Positions 27,424 to 36,432 of a DNA stretch of 64,000 nt are shown here, in pieces. The stretch is from assembly GCF_008329965.1 (NCBI RefSeq), contig NZ_CP036150.1, positions 620,001-684,000 of the forward strand, in the 5' to 3' direction. Under the pieces are notes generated by a model that saw only the letters and a program-made list of their open reading frames with translations, ran no database searches and had not been told where the DNA came from. Made by a program: the position numbers and the translations under genes. This DNA is from Oceanispirochaeta crateris. Its GTDB lineage: Bacteria; Spirochaetota; Spirochaetia; DSM-2461. How positions within the stretch are numbered: position 1 is the first letter of the stretch; every line of letters begins with the position of its first letter.

Positions 27424-28571
27424 TGAACCTGTTATTTGATCTGGTAGCCTCACAGCCCAAAAAGGGTGAACAGTTCCATGGTGCCGGTTTTTATGCCTCA
27501 CTCATATTTAGATATTTGGCAAAAGATTTAAAAGGACACCAACTTATAGGTTTCTATTTTCGTGATCGTCCTCTTCATCCGGATGTGATGGCCCTATCTG
27601 GTGCTGAAGGGATAATCCTTGAAGCCATTGATAGCATAGAAGAGGTCTATGGTCTGATACAAAAACATGAAGTGACAAGAGTCTTTTCAGCTATTCCTTC
27701 CAATCTCCGTTCTTTAAGACTAAAGAATGTACACTTTGTCTTTACCAACCATGGACTGCGGGGGATAGAAAAGCACTGGGATAGTACTGAGCTTAAGTAC
27801 ACGTCATCTTTGAAAGGTAAGCTAAAGGTCCTGGCTAAGGCTCTGTTTTCAAAAAAAATCATTCACAGAAAGATTACCCGCTATCAGGGACTGCATGACA
27901 TTGCTGCAAATTATTCCATTGTGACCGTAAGCCATCATAGCAAGGCTAGTATTTTTCTGAATTTGGGATTAAAAGATCCTGATCAGATCAAGGTCTTTTA
28001 TTCACCTTTGTTTCTTGATGAGCAAATTCCGATAGATCTACCTTCTGAGGTAGAGGGACCCTATTTTCTGATTGTCAGCGGGAATCGCTGGATAAAGAAT
28101 TCTTTCAGAGCCATTCAGGCTTTTAAAAATCTGCAAAAACATTATCCCCATGATATAAAACTTGTCATTACTGGGATTTCTAGAAATAATCCTCTTAAAA
28201 AGTGGAGCAGTGATAATGTTATCATGATGGACTACGTGGAAGAGGATGTTCTTCAAAGTTTGTATCAGCACTGTTATGCCTTTGTTTATCCTACCCTAAA
28301 TGAGGGGTTCGGTTATCCTCCCCTGGAAGCTCAACGGTTTGGGAAACCGGTTCTCAGTGCCTCCAATACCTCTCTTTTTGAAGTCTTGGCCGATTCGGCA
28401 CATTTTTTTGATACAACATCAATCATGGAAATTGAAACCAGAATGTTTCAGGTTCTCAGTGACAAAGATCTCTATAACCGCCTTTCGAAAAAAGGTCATG
28501 CCAACTATAAACGGGTCTTGTCGCTGCAGAATCAGGATTTGATATCCATGAAGGAGTTTTTGTTTTCTTGA
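27423..28571 (+). CDS. GT4-family glycosyltransferase, second of a tandem pair
   Basis: This 382-residue GT-B enzyme is paralogous to the preceding gene. It begins NLLFDLVASQP, keeps HHSKAS, the donor-domain sequence VSGNRWIKNSFRAIQAF and the loop YPTLNEGFGYPPLEAQ, but the middle regions diverge strongly. The ATG overlaps the TAA of the first copy (TAATG), so translation is coupled. The two copies probably add different residues or linkages. It is the last glycosyltransferase of the operon before exported proteins begin. Confidence 0.88.
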   Translation: MNLLFDLVASQPKKGEQFHGAGFYASLIFRYLAKDLKGHQLIGFYFRDRPLHPDVMALSGAEGIILEAIDSIEEVYGLIQKHEVTRVFSAIPSNLRSLRLKNVHFVFTNHGLRGIEKHWDSTELKYTSSLKGKLKVLAKALFSKKIIHRKITRYQGLHDIAANYSIVTVSHHSKASIFLNLGLKDPDQIKVFYSPLFLDEQIPIDLPSEVEGPYFLIVSGNRWIKNSFRAIQAFKNLQKHYPHDIKLVITGISRNNPLKKWSSDNVIMMDYVEEDVLQSLYQHCYAFVYPTLNEGFGYPPLEAQRFGKPVLSASNTSLFEVLADSAHFFDTTSIMEIETRMFQVLSDKDLYNRLSKKGHANYKRVLSLQNQDLISMKEFLFS

Positions 28572-28579
28572 GGTTTAAA

Positions 28580-29317
28580 ATGTATAGAAAGTATTTGTTT
28601 TTAATAGTTATCTCAATTTATATGTTGACTTTGGGTTCGTTATGGTCCCAGCCAAACTCTGCAAAGCCTTATCTTAAGGAACTCGATTTTTTTAAGCTGG
28701 ATAACTTCCGGGAACCCTCGGGTCTTGTGTACTCTCCAAACCGGAACACTCTCTTTGTGGTCGGGGATGAGGGACATATAGCCGAGATCAGCCTGGAGGG
28801 GGAGCTCCTTCACCAGTCCTGGCTGGGAGAAAGGGACCTGGAAGGGATCATGATCTTCCCCGAACAGGGCATGCTCTACGCCCTGGATGAGAAGACAAAT
28901 CATCTTATTAAAATCCATCCCGATACCCTGGAGATCCTGGCTTATGAACAAATCCTCCCTTCGGGCACTCCTCCCTATGAAGGACTTGGCAGTGATGGAA
29001 GGGATACCTTTTTTCTGGTGAATCAGAAACTTAAAAAAAAGAGCAAAGACGCAGCCCTTTTCATGATGAAGGTTGGTAAAATAAATAAGATAAAAACAGG
29101 CATTGAGGATCAGTCTGCTCTCTTGTGGACAAGCGAGGGATTTTATATCCTCAGCGATACCCTTGATAGGCTCTATAAACTGGATTTAAAAGGACAAATC
29201 CTCTGGCACTGTCAGCTGCCGGGAAAAAACCAGGAAGGTCTGGCTGTCGATGGTGATGGATATTTTTACGTTGCCCAGGACAGCGGAGGCATCCTCAAGT
29301 TGGAACTGCATGAATAA
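28580..29317 (+). CDS. SdiA-regulated-type (YjiK-like) beta-propeller, exported
   Basis: The 245-residue protein has an N-terminal hydrophobic signal (about residues 5-23). It then shows the repeat pattern of SdiA-regulated/YjiK proteins: EPSGLVYSPNRNTLFVVGDEGHI, DLEGIMIF, YEGLGSDG, NQEGLAVDGDG. These are propeller blades related to esterase-like phytase folds; catalytic activity is unproven. I use the ATG at 28580, six bases after GAGG; the TTG at 28568 lies upstream of that site. It overlaps the next gene by eight bases. Confidence 0.75.
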   Translation: MYRKYLFLIVISIYMLTLGSLWSQPNSAKPYLKELDFFKLDNFREPSGLVYSPNRNTLFVVGDEGHIAEISLEGELLHQSWLGERDLEGIMIFPEQGMLYALDEKTNHLIKIHPDTLEILAYEQILPSGTPPYEGLGSDGRDTFFLVNQKLKKKSKDAALFMMKVGKINKIKTGIEDQSALLWTSEGFYILSDTLDRLYKLDLKGQILWHCQLPGKNQEGLAVDGDGYFYVAQDSGGILKLELHE

Positions 29318-30356
29318 AATAATTTGGACTCTTATACTTTGCACATTCTCAATAAGTCTCATTTCCGCCAAGGACGATTTTTTCGACTTGTGGGAACCGG
29401 AAGGGAATTTTTACATTGAAAGTGATTATGAGACGGCTCCCACGGACTATCTGGAGCTGGGGTTCAAAATGGATAACCGCTTTGAAATCACCGATGCCTG
29501 GGAAATAGGTCTTGAGGTGGATTTTAAGACAGACGAGGTAGAAACCGATGAAGTCTGGGTGCGTTTCCGTCAGGACAGGCAGCGTTATCAGCTCGGCATG
29601 TTTAAGAATGAGATCCTTCTGGAAGACCAGTTCTCTAGTAAACAAGTGCCTTTTAACCTGGACTCCCTCATCAAAAACCGATTGGATGAGATGGGATGGT
29701 ACACATCAAGGGCTCTCGGTTTTAAAGCCTATCAAAACTATAAAGAAGGCACACTCCCTGTGAGCGCATACGGCCATATCTTTTTTCAGCCCTCCGGCAG
29801 AGAAGTTCAGGTCAACACGGGGCTGTTTTATCCTTATAAGGGTGAAGACAGCTGGGTGGGGATCACCGCCGCTTACTATCCCTATTTCATACACAAAAAC
29901 TGGGTGGGCACCGCAAGTTCCCACACGCAGGATCATAATTTTCTCTTTCAGGCGGCCATTGCCGATATGAGCGGAAAGGGTCTTTTCATCTACAAAGGGG
30001 ATGTCACCCTGGGGAATAATCTCATCGATCCCGTGGGGTATATTCACTTTCCCGGAGAAGGGGAACCCAGCTGGTTTATGGGGGCAGACATTCTCCTGGC
30101 TTATCCCCTTAAATATGATGATTTTGTCTGGACTCCCGGATTAAACACAGGTTTTTTGATTCATAGTCTGGATCAGATGGAGTCCTGGACTGCCTCTGTC
30201 CGCACGGGTCAGCTTCTGGCATGGGACAAGACCTTCTTTTTGCATTTAGAAGGGGGAACCGACATCCTGACCAATTATAACAGCGATGGGGGAGAATCGG
30301 TCCTTCAAACGGGTTTGGAGATCATATGGGGCATCAGCTTCGAAATAAGACATTAG
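29310..30356 (+). CDS. Porin-like outer-membrane beta-barrel
   Basis: This 348-residue exported protein has a signal peptide to about residue 19 (ISLISAKDD). The body is made of alternating strands (DYLELGFKMDNRFEI, WEIGLEVDFKTDE, RYQLGMFKNEIL), resembling phosphate-selective or short-chain porins, and ends with LEIIWGISFEI. The in-frame codons before 29310 belong to the upstream gene's overlap and lack a signal sequence, so the ATG at 29310 is preferred. It overlaps the CotH gene by 31 bases. Confidence 0.65.
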   Translation: MNKIIWTLILCTFSISLISAKDDFFDLWEPEGNFYIESDYETAPTDYLELGFKMDNRFEITDAWEIGLEVDFKTDEVETDEVWVRFRQDRQRYQLGMFKNEILLEDQFSSKQVPFNLDSLIKNRLDEMGWYTSRALGFKAYQNYKEGTLPVSAYGHIFFQPSGREVQVNTGLFYPYKGEDSWVGITAAYYPYFIHKNWVGTASSHTQDHNFLFQAAIADMSGKGLFIYKGDVTLGNNLIDPVGYIHFPGEGEPSWFMGADILLAYPLKYDDFVWTPGLNTGFLIHSLDQMESWTASVRTGQLLAWDKTFFLHLEGGTDILTNYNSDGGESVLQTGLEIIWGISFEIRH

Positions 30357-31441
30357 GGTTCACAGCCTGTCTGATCCTTTCTCTGGCTTCCTGCGGTGAG
30401 TTTGTAGGGATACTCCCCGATGAAGACGGAGTCGAGACGGGTTTGCCATCTGTAAAAATAACTCTGGCTCCCGATGAAATGAGTGATCTCTATGATTCTG
30501 TAACCATGAATATTGAGGCCTTGTGCGGCTATGAAATGGATGGGGCAAGAGGACGTGGAGAGATCAATGTACGCGGTTTTACATCCCGTATGAATCCTAA
30601 AAAATCTTTTACTCTCCTCCTGGAGGATGAGGAAACAAAGATTGCCCTCGATGCTGGAGGAGACCCTTGGATGAGCTACAATTTGATCATGTACGCCTAT
30701 GAGCAAGTGGGATTACCGGCTCCTCAGCTTTCACCTGCCAGTCTTTTTTTCAATGGTGAATACATGGGCTATTACAACCGTCTGCCCCTTTATGATTCAT
30801 CCGTTGATGATTTTTACGGGGAAAAGGGAGAATTGTTTAAAATCAGGGTCTTTGATATAGGACAGGATGTGCCAGTCCAGTCCATGTCGGAAAAAAAATA
30901 TCCCGATGACGATGATTTCAGCACACTGAATCTGTTATTGGTGAACGCTGCTCATATGTCCACAGTAGAGTGGGTTACGTGGATAGAAGAAAATGTAGAT
31001 TTGGAAAGTGTAGCCCGGTATATGGTTGTGAGGGATTTTTTTGGTTCTGCAGATACCTACAACACCAACTTCTATATCTATGCGGGAGATTACTACAGAA
31101 TTCTCCCCTGGGATAACGATCACTACTACCGCTATGAATCCATTGGGGGAGATAATCTTCTGACCTCCCGTATGCTGGAATCTCCTTTGTTCCAACAGCA
31201 ATATAAATCCGTTTTCAATAAATACTTTCTTCAATCGTCAGAACATAATATAATTGATTCTTTGAAGACCTATCTGGAAACCCTTTATACAGATCTGGAA
31301 CAGGCAGTAGATCTTGAACCGGTCTTTTACCTTGAGAGCGAAAATTTTGATGGGGAAAGAGACTTCATTCTCTCCTTCCTGGATAACCGGGCAGATACAA
31401 TTCTGGCAGATCCCGAATGGAACGATTTTTTTGATGAGTGA
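30326..31441 (+). CDS. CotH-family protein, predicted lipoprotein
   Basis: This 371-residue protein has a lipobox LASC with the Cys at residue 23. The body matches CotH-type atypical kinases: an early RGRGEINVRGFTSRMNPKKSF segment resembling the ATP loop and Lys, an ExMGYYN sequence, and a late LPWDNDHYY metal-binding motif. Family members phosphorylate spore-coat or surface proteins. GGAG lies five bases before the ATG. The protein would be tethered in the envelope. It sits next to DUF4956, a pairing known from polyphosphate-polymerase clusters. Confidence 0.75.
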   Translation: MGHQLRNKTLGFTACLILSLASCGEFVGILPDEDGVETGLPSVKITLAPDEMSDLYDSVTMNIEALCGYEMDGARGRGEINVRGFTSRMNPKKSFTLLLEDEETKIALDAGGDPWMSYNLIMYAYEQVGLPAPQLSPASLFFNGEYMGYYNRLPLYDSSVDDFYGEKGELFKIRVFDIGQDVPVQSMSEKKYPDDDDFSTLNLLLVNAAHMSTVEWVTWIEENVDLESVARYMVVRDFFGSADTYNTNFYIYAGDYYRILPWDNDHYYRYESIGGDNLLTSRMLESPLFQQQYKSVFNKYFLQSSEHNIIDSLKTYLETLYTDLEQAVDLEPVFYLESENFDGERDFILSFLDNRADTILADPEWNDFFDE

Positions 31442-31464
31442 GACATGCACATTTAGGAGAATAA

Positions 31465-32148
31465 ATGACCGAGTTTCTTAATATTCTAAACACATCGGCT
31501 ATGCAGCAGGATTTTACCGTACTCGCCAGTATCAGCAGGCTAGGGTATGCTTTCATATTGAATCTGTTTCTGGCCTTCACCTATAAGAATCTAAACTCCC
31601 ATAAGGAAGACTGCCATATCATCATGCATTCCATTATTTATATAGGTGTTATCATGGCAGGAGCCATGATGATGATCGCTTCCAATATGGTCGTCGCCTT
31701 TGGATTGCTCGGTGCGGTTTCAATTGTTCGTTTTCGTACAGCCGTGAGTAATCCCATAGACATGTCTTATATTTTTCTGGCCATAGTTGTGGGAATCTCC
31801 TGCGGATTGGCCTTTTTTGTTCATGCCTTGATTCTGACACTCTTTGTGGGTTTGCTGATGCTTTTTCTCAACCGGATCAAGTTGGGTATGGCACCCCCCA
31901 CAAGCTTCAACTTCGATGTGTATATCACATTTAACAAAAAGCACTTTCATGCCGAGTCCATTGAGCTGCTCAAAAACTTCATGGGCAGTGATGCCATGAT
32001 GATGGAGATTAAAACAAGCAAACAGAGGGTTAAAATTAAATATTCCCAAACCATGCACAATCTGGGAGAAGTACAGGAAATGCATGACCAGATTGAAGGA
32101 ATCTTCTCCCATGACCCTTCGCTTATAATCCGTATCAGCAGGAAATAG
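31465..32148 (+). CDS. DUF4956 membrane protein
   Basis: This 227-residue protein has four membrane segments between residues 25 and 135, with the conserved centre GLLGAVSIVRFRTAVSNPIDMSYIFLAIVVGISCG, and a cytoplasmic C-terminal domain of about 90 residues. This matches DUF4956, which often accompanies a VTC-type polyphosphate polymerase and CotH. No VTC-domain gene is present here. The ATG follows GGAGAATAA. Function is unknown. Confidence 0.8.
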   Translation: MTEFLNILNTSAMQQDFTVLASISRLGYAFILNLFLAFTYKNLNSHKEDCHIIMHSIIYIGVIMAGAMMMIASNMVVAFGLLGAVSIVRFRTAVSNPIDMSYIFLAIVVGISCGLAFFVHALILTLFVGLLMLFLNRIKLGMAPPTSFNFDVYITFNKKHFHAESIELLKNFMGSDAMMMEIKTSKQRVKIKYSQTMHNLGEVQEMHDQIEGIFSHDPSLIIRISRK

Positions 32149-32182
32149 TTTGAGGAATCAACTGTAGGGTTTTTCAAACTAT
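32145..32182 (+). terminator. Inverted repeat at the end of the DUF4956 gene
   Basis: ATAGTTTGA at 32145-32153, overlapping the TAG stop, pairs perfectly with TCAAACTAT at 32174-32182 around a 20-base loop. There is no T-run after it, so termination efficiency is uncertain. Confidence 0.35.
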
Positions 32183-32235
32183 TAAACGGTCTGTCCAGTA
32201 TTCAGAGCACGCTCTGTTTCCAGCCGGGACTGCCC

Positions 32236-32263
32236 TTGCCTAATCCCTCCCTCTTACTATAAA
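32236..32263 (+). promoter_or_regulatory. Putative promoter of ileS
   Basis: TTGCCT at 32236-32241 and TATAAA at 32258-32263 are separated by 16 bp. This would give a leader of about 37 nt containing AGGAG. There is no room for a T-box. Confidence 0.5.
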
Positions 32264-32306
32264 ATACATTCATTAATTTGTACTTATTTGAACTAGGAGA
32301 ACCGTT

Positions 32307-35300
32307 TTGTATACCCCCGTAGAACCCAGAGTCGACTTCCCTAAAATGGAAGAAAAAATTCAGAAATTCTGGGAAGAGAATTCCATCTTTGAGAAATCCA
32401 TTTCCAATCGTGACGGTGCCGAGGACTTCGTATTTTACGATGGGCCTCCCTTTGCTACCGGTTTGCCTCATTTCGGTCACTTTGTGCCGGGAACTCTCAA
32501 AGACATTATTCCACGCTACCAGACCATGAAGGGTAAACGGGTAGAGCGCCGATTTGGCTGGGACTGCCACGGACTGCCTGTAGAATATGAAATGGAAAAG
32601 GAGCTGGGTATCTCCGGAAAAACGGAAATTGAGAAATACGGTGTGGCTAAGTTTAACGAAGCCTGTCGATCCATTGTTCTTAGATATACCAGCGAATGGC
32701 GGGAAACCATCACACGAATGGGCCGCTGGGTCGATTTTGATAACGATTACAAGACCATGGATGCAAACTATATGGAGTCTATCTGGTGGGTCGTTAAATC
32801 CCTTTGGGAAAAAGACCTCATCTACAAAGGACACTATATTCTCCCCACCTGTCCCCGCTGTTCCACTCCTTTGAGTAATCATGAACTCAATCTGGGTGGA
32901 TACAAAGATGTCAATGATCCGGCCATAACTATCAGATTCAAGGCTCTCGACGTTGACGATAATGATAACACATACTTTCTTGCCTGGACGACCACACCTT
33001 GGACCCTCATCTCCAATCTGGCCCTGACTCTTGGGGCCGAAATTGATTATGTCAAGGTCAAAGACGGGGACGAGTTCTATATCCTGGCTGCCGAGCGTTT
33101 AGGAGCTTACTATAAGTCTGAAGAAGACTATGAGATCATTTGGACCAGAAAAGGAAAAGACCTCACTGGTCTCTCCTATGAGCCGATTTTTCCCTATTTT
33201 CTAAATAGAAAAGACCAGGGTGCTTTTAAGACCTTCACGGGAGACCATGTGTCTACCGAAGACGGTACGGGAATTGTCCATACGGCCAGCGGTTTTGGTG
33301 AAGAAGACTATGCCGTTCTCAAGGATACAGGCATCGAAGTGGTCTGTCCCGTAGATGATGAGGGGCAGTTTACCAAAGAGGTTCCCGAATATGCGGGACG
33401 CTTTGTTAAAGACTGTGACAAAGATATCATGACTCGTCTCAAGGAAGAGGGGAAGCTCGTAAAGCGTGACCAGATTCTTCACTCCTATCCTCATTGCTGG
33501 CGCTGTTCCAGCCCTCTTATTTACAAGGCCGTAGGGTCCTGGTTTGTTGACATCGACAAGGTGAAAGACAAGATGCTTTCCAATAATGATAAAGTCAACT
33601 GGGTTCCGGAACACCTCAAGAAGGGGCGATTCGGAAAATGGCTGGAGAATGCCCGGGACTGGGCCATTAGCCGGAATCGCTACTGGGGAAATCCCATTCC
33701 TATCTGGGAGTGCGATAGCTGTGAAACAAGAGTGTGTATCGGCAGCAAGGCCGAGCTGAAAGAAAAATCAGGAGTGGAGGTCGAAGACCTTCACAAGCAC
33801 TTTGTGGATGACATTACCTTTGAATGTACCTGTGGTAAGGGTACCATGAGGAGAATCCCCGAAGTCCTGGACTGCTGGTTTGAATCAGGATCCATGCCCT
33901 ATGCTCAGGTTCACTATCCCTTTGAAAACAAGGAGTGGTTTGAGGCCAATTTCCCCGCTCAGTTCATCTGCGAGGGGCTGGATCAAACTCGTGGTTGGTT
34001 CTATACACTCACCATCCTGGCGGCGTCTCTCTTTGACAGCCCCGCCTTTGAAAACGTTGTTGTTAATGGCCTGGTTTTGGCCGAAGACGGCAAGAAAATG
34101 TCCAAGTCTCTGCGGAACTTTACCGATCCTGGAGAAGTCATCAATAACTTTGGTGCCGATGCTCTGCGTCTATTTTTGATGAACAGCGCCGTCGTTCACG
34201 GGGAAGGGCTAAAATACTCCGATGAAGGGGTCAAAGATGTGCTCAAGAGCATCATCATTCCTCTCTGGAACTCCTATAGCTTTTTTGTCACCTATGCCAA
34301 CATTGATAGGGAAGCCCCTTCCGCTCCTCCGGAAAATCCCGATAACCCACTGGATCAGTGGATTCTTTCAGAAACCCTCCACATGGTACAGGATGTGACG
34401 GCTCAGCTGGATGTTTATGATATCCAGAAGGCCATTGAACCCATACTGAAGTTTATTGACCTCATGAATAACTGGTACATCCGCCGTTCCCGACGCCGTT
34501 TCTGGAAGAGTGAGAATGATGGAGATAAACTGCAGGCCTACGGTACTCTCTGGCATGCCCTTATCACACTGGTCAAGGTGGCCTCTCCCTTCATACCTTT
34601 TGTGACCGAAGAGATCTACCGCAATCTAAAAACTGATGATATGCCCGAGTCAATTCACCTTTGCGACTATCCTACTGCTCAGGAAGACCAGCGGGACCAG
34701 ATTCTGGAACATAAAATGGCATTGACTCAGCAGACGGTTTCCATGGGACGGGCTCTTAGGGCGGTTCACAATCTGAAGACAAGACAGCCTCTCAAGGCCA
34801 TGCATATTGTCACAAGAAACACCGATGAAAAGAGAATCCTCCGGGAGATGGAAGATATCATCGCCGAAGAGCTGAATGTGAAGGAAGTTTACTTCCGTGA
34901 AAATGAAGAAGACCTTGTCGAGTACTCGGTCAAGGCAAACTTCAGAGTCCTGGGTAAACAGCTGGGGAAAGACATGAAAGCCGCGGCGTCCAAGATCGCA
35001 GAACTCTCCTCTACGGAGATCCTTTCCCTTCTGGAAGGGGCCACACTCAGCGTTAGTTTTGATGGTGCCCAATTCAATTCGGTGGATATCACTTCTGAAT
35101 CCGTGGTCATACAGCGTTCTGAGAAAGAAAATCTCAAGGTTCTCAACGAAGGGAATTTGACCATTGCCCTGGACCCCGAAATTACGGAAGATCTCCTCCA
35201 GGAGGGGATGGTTCGTGACATTGTCAGAAGCATTCAGAACCTGAGAAAAGAGAGCGGTCTGGAAGTAACCGACAGAATCAAGCTGTTCATCAGCGGTTCA

Positions 35301-35450
35301 GATTCAGTCAAAGCGGCTGTGGAGTCCTTTGAAGATAATCTGCTCTCGGAAACATTGGGTGACAGCTGGGTTTGGGAAAACCACGACAATGCCTTTGAAG
35401 GCAGTTGCGGTGATGATGAACCCTGTTATATCGCCCTTGAAAAGGCCTGA
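32307..35450 (+). CDS. ileS: Isoleucyl-tRNA synthetase
   Basis: The 1047-residue class I synthetase charges tRNA-Ile. It has the HIGH-type motif as HFGH (residues 56-59), an inserted editing domain (about 190-400) with TWTTTPWTL, the KMSKS motif in the 590s, and an anticodon-binding C-terminus. The HFGH form, GLPHFGHFVPGTLKDI, and overall length are those of the eukaryote-like type 2 enzymes, also found in Borrelia. The start is TTG, seven bases after AGGAG, a strong site; no ATG is nearer the conserved N-terminus. It is probably monocistronic. Confidence 0.95.
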   Translation: MYTPVEPRVDFPKMEEKIQKFWEENSIFEKSISNRDGAEDFVFYDGPPFATGLPHFGHFVPGTLKDIIPRYQTMKGKRVERRFGWDCHGLPVEYEMEKELGISGKTEIEKYGVAKFNEACRSIVLRYTSEWRETITRMGRWVDFDNDYKTMDANYMESIWWVVKSLWEKDLIYKGHYILPTCPRCSTPLSNHELNLGGYKDVNDPAITIRFKALDVDDNDNTYFLAWTTTPWTLISNLALTLGAEIDYVKVKDGDEFYILAAERLGAYYKSEEDYEIIWTRKGKDLTGLSYEPIFPYFLNRKDQGAFKTFTGDHVSTEDGTGIVHTASGFGEEDYAVLKDTGIEVVCPVDDEGQFTKEVPEYAGRFVKDCDKDIMTRLKEEGKLVKRDQILHSYPHCWRCSSPLIYKAVGSWFVDIDKVKDKMLSNNDKVNWVPEHLKKGRFGKWLENARDWAISRNRYWGNPIPIWECDSCETRVCIGSKAELKEKSGVEVEDLHKHFVDDITFECTCGKGTMRRIPEVLDCWFESGSMPYAQVHYPFENKEWFEANFPAQFICEGLDQTRGWFYTLTILAASLFDSPAFENVVVNGLVLAEDGKKMSKSLRNFTDPGEVINNFGADALRLFLMNSAVVHGEGLKYSDEGVKDVLKSIIIPLWNSYSFFVTYANIDREAPSAPPENPDNPLDQWILSETLHMVQDVTAQLDVYDIQKAIEPILKFIDLMNNWYIRRSRRRFWKSENDGDKLQAYGTLWHALITLVKVASPFIPFVTEEIYRNLKTDDMPESIHLCDYPTAQEDQRDQILEHKMALTQQTVSMGRALRAVHNLKTRQPLKAMHIVTRNTDEKRILREMEDIIAEELNVKEVYFRENEEDLVEYSVKANFRVLGKQLGKDMKAAASKIAELSSTEILSLLEGATLSVSFDGAQFNSVDITSESVVIQRSEKENLKVLNEGNLTIALDPEITEDLLQEGMVRDIVRSIQNLRKESGLEVTDRIKLFISGSDSVKAAVESFEDNLLSETLGDSWVWENHDNAFEGSCGDDEPCYIALEKA

Positions 35451-35469
35451 GATCTGAACCTTTGACATT

Positions 35470-35505
35470 CCGGCAATTCTGGATCACACAATCCGGGATT
35501 GCCGG
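35470..35505 (+). terminator. Long hairpin after ileS
   Basis: CCGGCAATTCTGGAT at 35470-35484 and ATCCGGGATTGCCGG at 35491-35505 form a continuous 15-bp stem, with two G-U pairs, around CACACA. No T-tract follows, so it could be a weak terminator or an mRNA-stabilising structure before the next gene. Confidence 0.5.
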
Positions 35506-35541
35506 GGCGTGTGAAACATTTATTCTTCAGGAGATTGTTTC

Positions 35542-36432
35542 ATGAAACGTAAATACTTAGCTTTTGAGATCCTACTTTTTGTCTTCTTATTCTTTAGTTG
35601 TACCACTCCTCCTGTCGAACTCCCTCAAAATACAGATCCTCTGATCGTTCTTCCCCGTGAGGATGAATTCTACCTACTGGTTAGGCCGTCTGACCATTCC
35701 CGCTTGAGTTTTGAGATCCTACGTGATTTGCTGCCCCTGAATGAGAGTGAAGTTTATCCGGCTTTAGAAAGAACAAATGAGACGATCCTGAGCGGTATGT
35801 TTCACTCAACCCTCCAATTCTCGGCTAAAATGTCCGGTGATTTTCCCGCTTATTTTGTAAGGCGTTCTCTTAAGAAGTCCCCTTTCTGGGAGAAGGTGGA
35901 GGATAAAACCTACAGAGGTCCCGGTGATATCCTGGCAGATACCCTTTACAAAGATATCTTTCTCGCTGCCAGCGAAGAAGAACGTTTGAGAGATTTACAA
36001 TCATTACAAAGTTCAGATTTTTCAGATTTTCAGGGTATCCTGAATCAAGATGATCTAGACTGGTGGCTCAGTGGAACCCCCGCATTGATGCTCTATCTTC
36101 CTGCAATATCAGCCTTTCCCCTGCCACGGGGACTACCCTCTGTGTCGGAAGATTCCTCCCTCATGTTCTCACTGATTCCGATTCCGGAACAACCGGGCAT
36201 GTACACATTAAATGGTGAATTACGCTTCTCCGAAGCGCGGACTGCCAAGCTTTGGGCTCTGGCTCTGAGGTTTTATCTAGGGGGGAGGCTGGGGCTGTCT
36301 TCTCGACAGGAAGAACAGAACGCCCTGGCCAGCCTGTCATTGAACACGGAGGGTTCCGTAATTCATCTGACAGACTGGACCATGAGCGCCCGTGGATGGG
36401 GCGATTTTATCGCATCCTTTAAAGAGCAATAA
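35542..36432 (+). CDS. Hypothetical lipoprotein
   Basis: This 296-residue protein has a lipoprotein signal with lipobox LFFSC (Cys at residue 20), followed by the Pro-rich start TTPPVELPQ. The rest is a mixed alpha/beta soluble region without motifs I recognise; it has FYLLVRPSDHSRLSFEILRD near the N-terminus. CAGGAGATTGTTTC precedes the ATG. It converges with, and overlaps by 14 bases, the minus-strand gene that follows. Function unknown. Confidence 0.7.
   Translation: MKRKYLAFEILLFVFLFFSCTTPPVELPQNTDPLIVLPREDEFYLLVRPSDHSRLSFEILRDLLPLNESEVYPALERTNETILSGMFHSTLQFSAKMSGDFPAYFVRRSLKKSPFWEKVEDKTYRGPGDILADTLYKDIFLAASEEERLRDLQSLQSSDFSDFQGILNQDDLDWWLSGTPALMLYLPAISAFPLPRGLPSVSEDSSLMFSLIPIPEQPGMYTLNGELRFSEARTAKLWALALRFYLGGRLGLSSRQEEQNALASLSLNTEGSVIHLTDWTMSARGWGDFIASFKEQ

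Noticed and set aside
32201-32220. Short palindrome around CAGAGC/GCTCTG before ileS
   Set aside because: The stem is only five bases with a four-base loop and no U-tract; too weak for a terminator call.
32260-32306. T-box or other riboswitch before ileS
   Set aside because: The space between promoter and start is too short, at under 50 bases.
35462-35467. A perfect TTGACA after ileS
   Set aside because: No -10-like hexamer occurs at 15-19 bp; the position falls inside the long hairpin.
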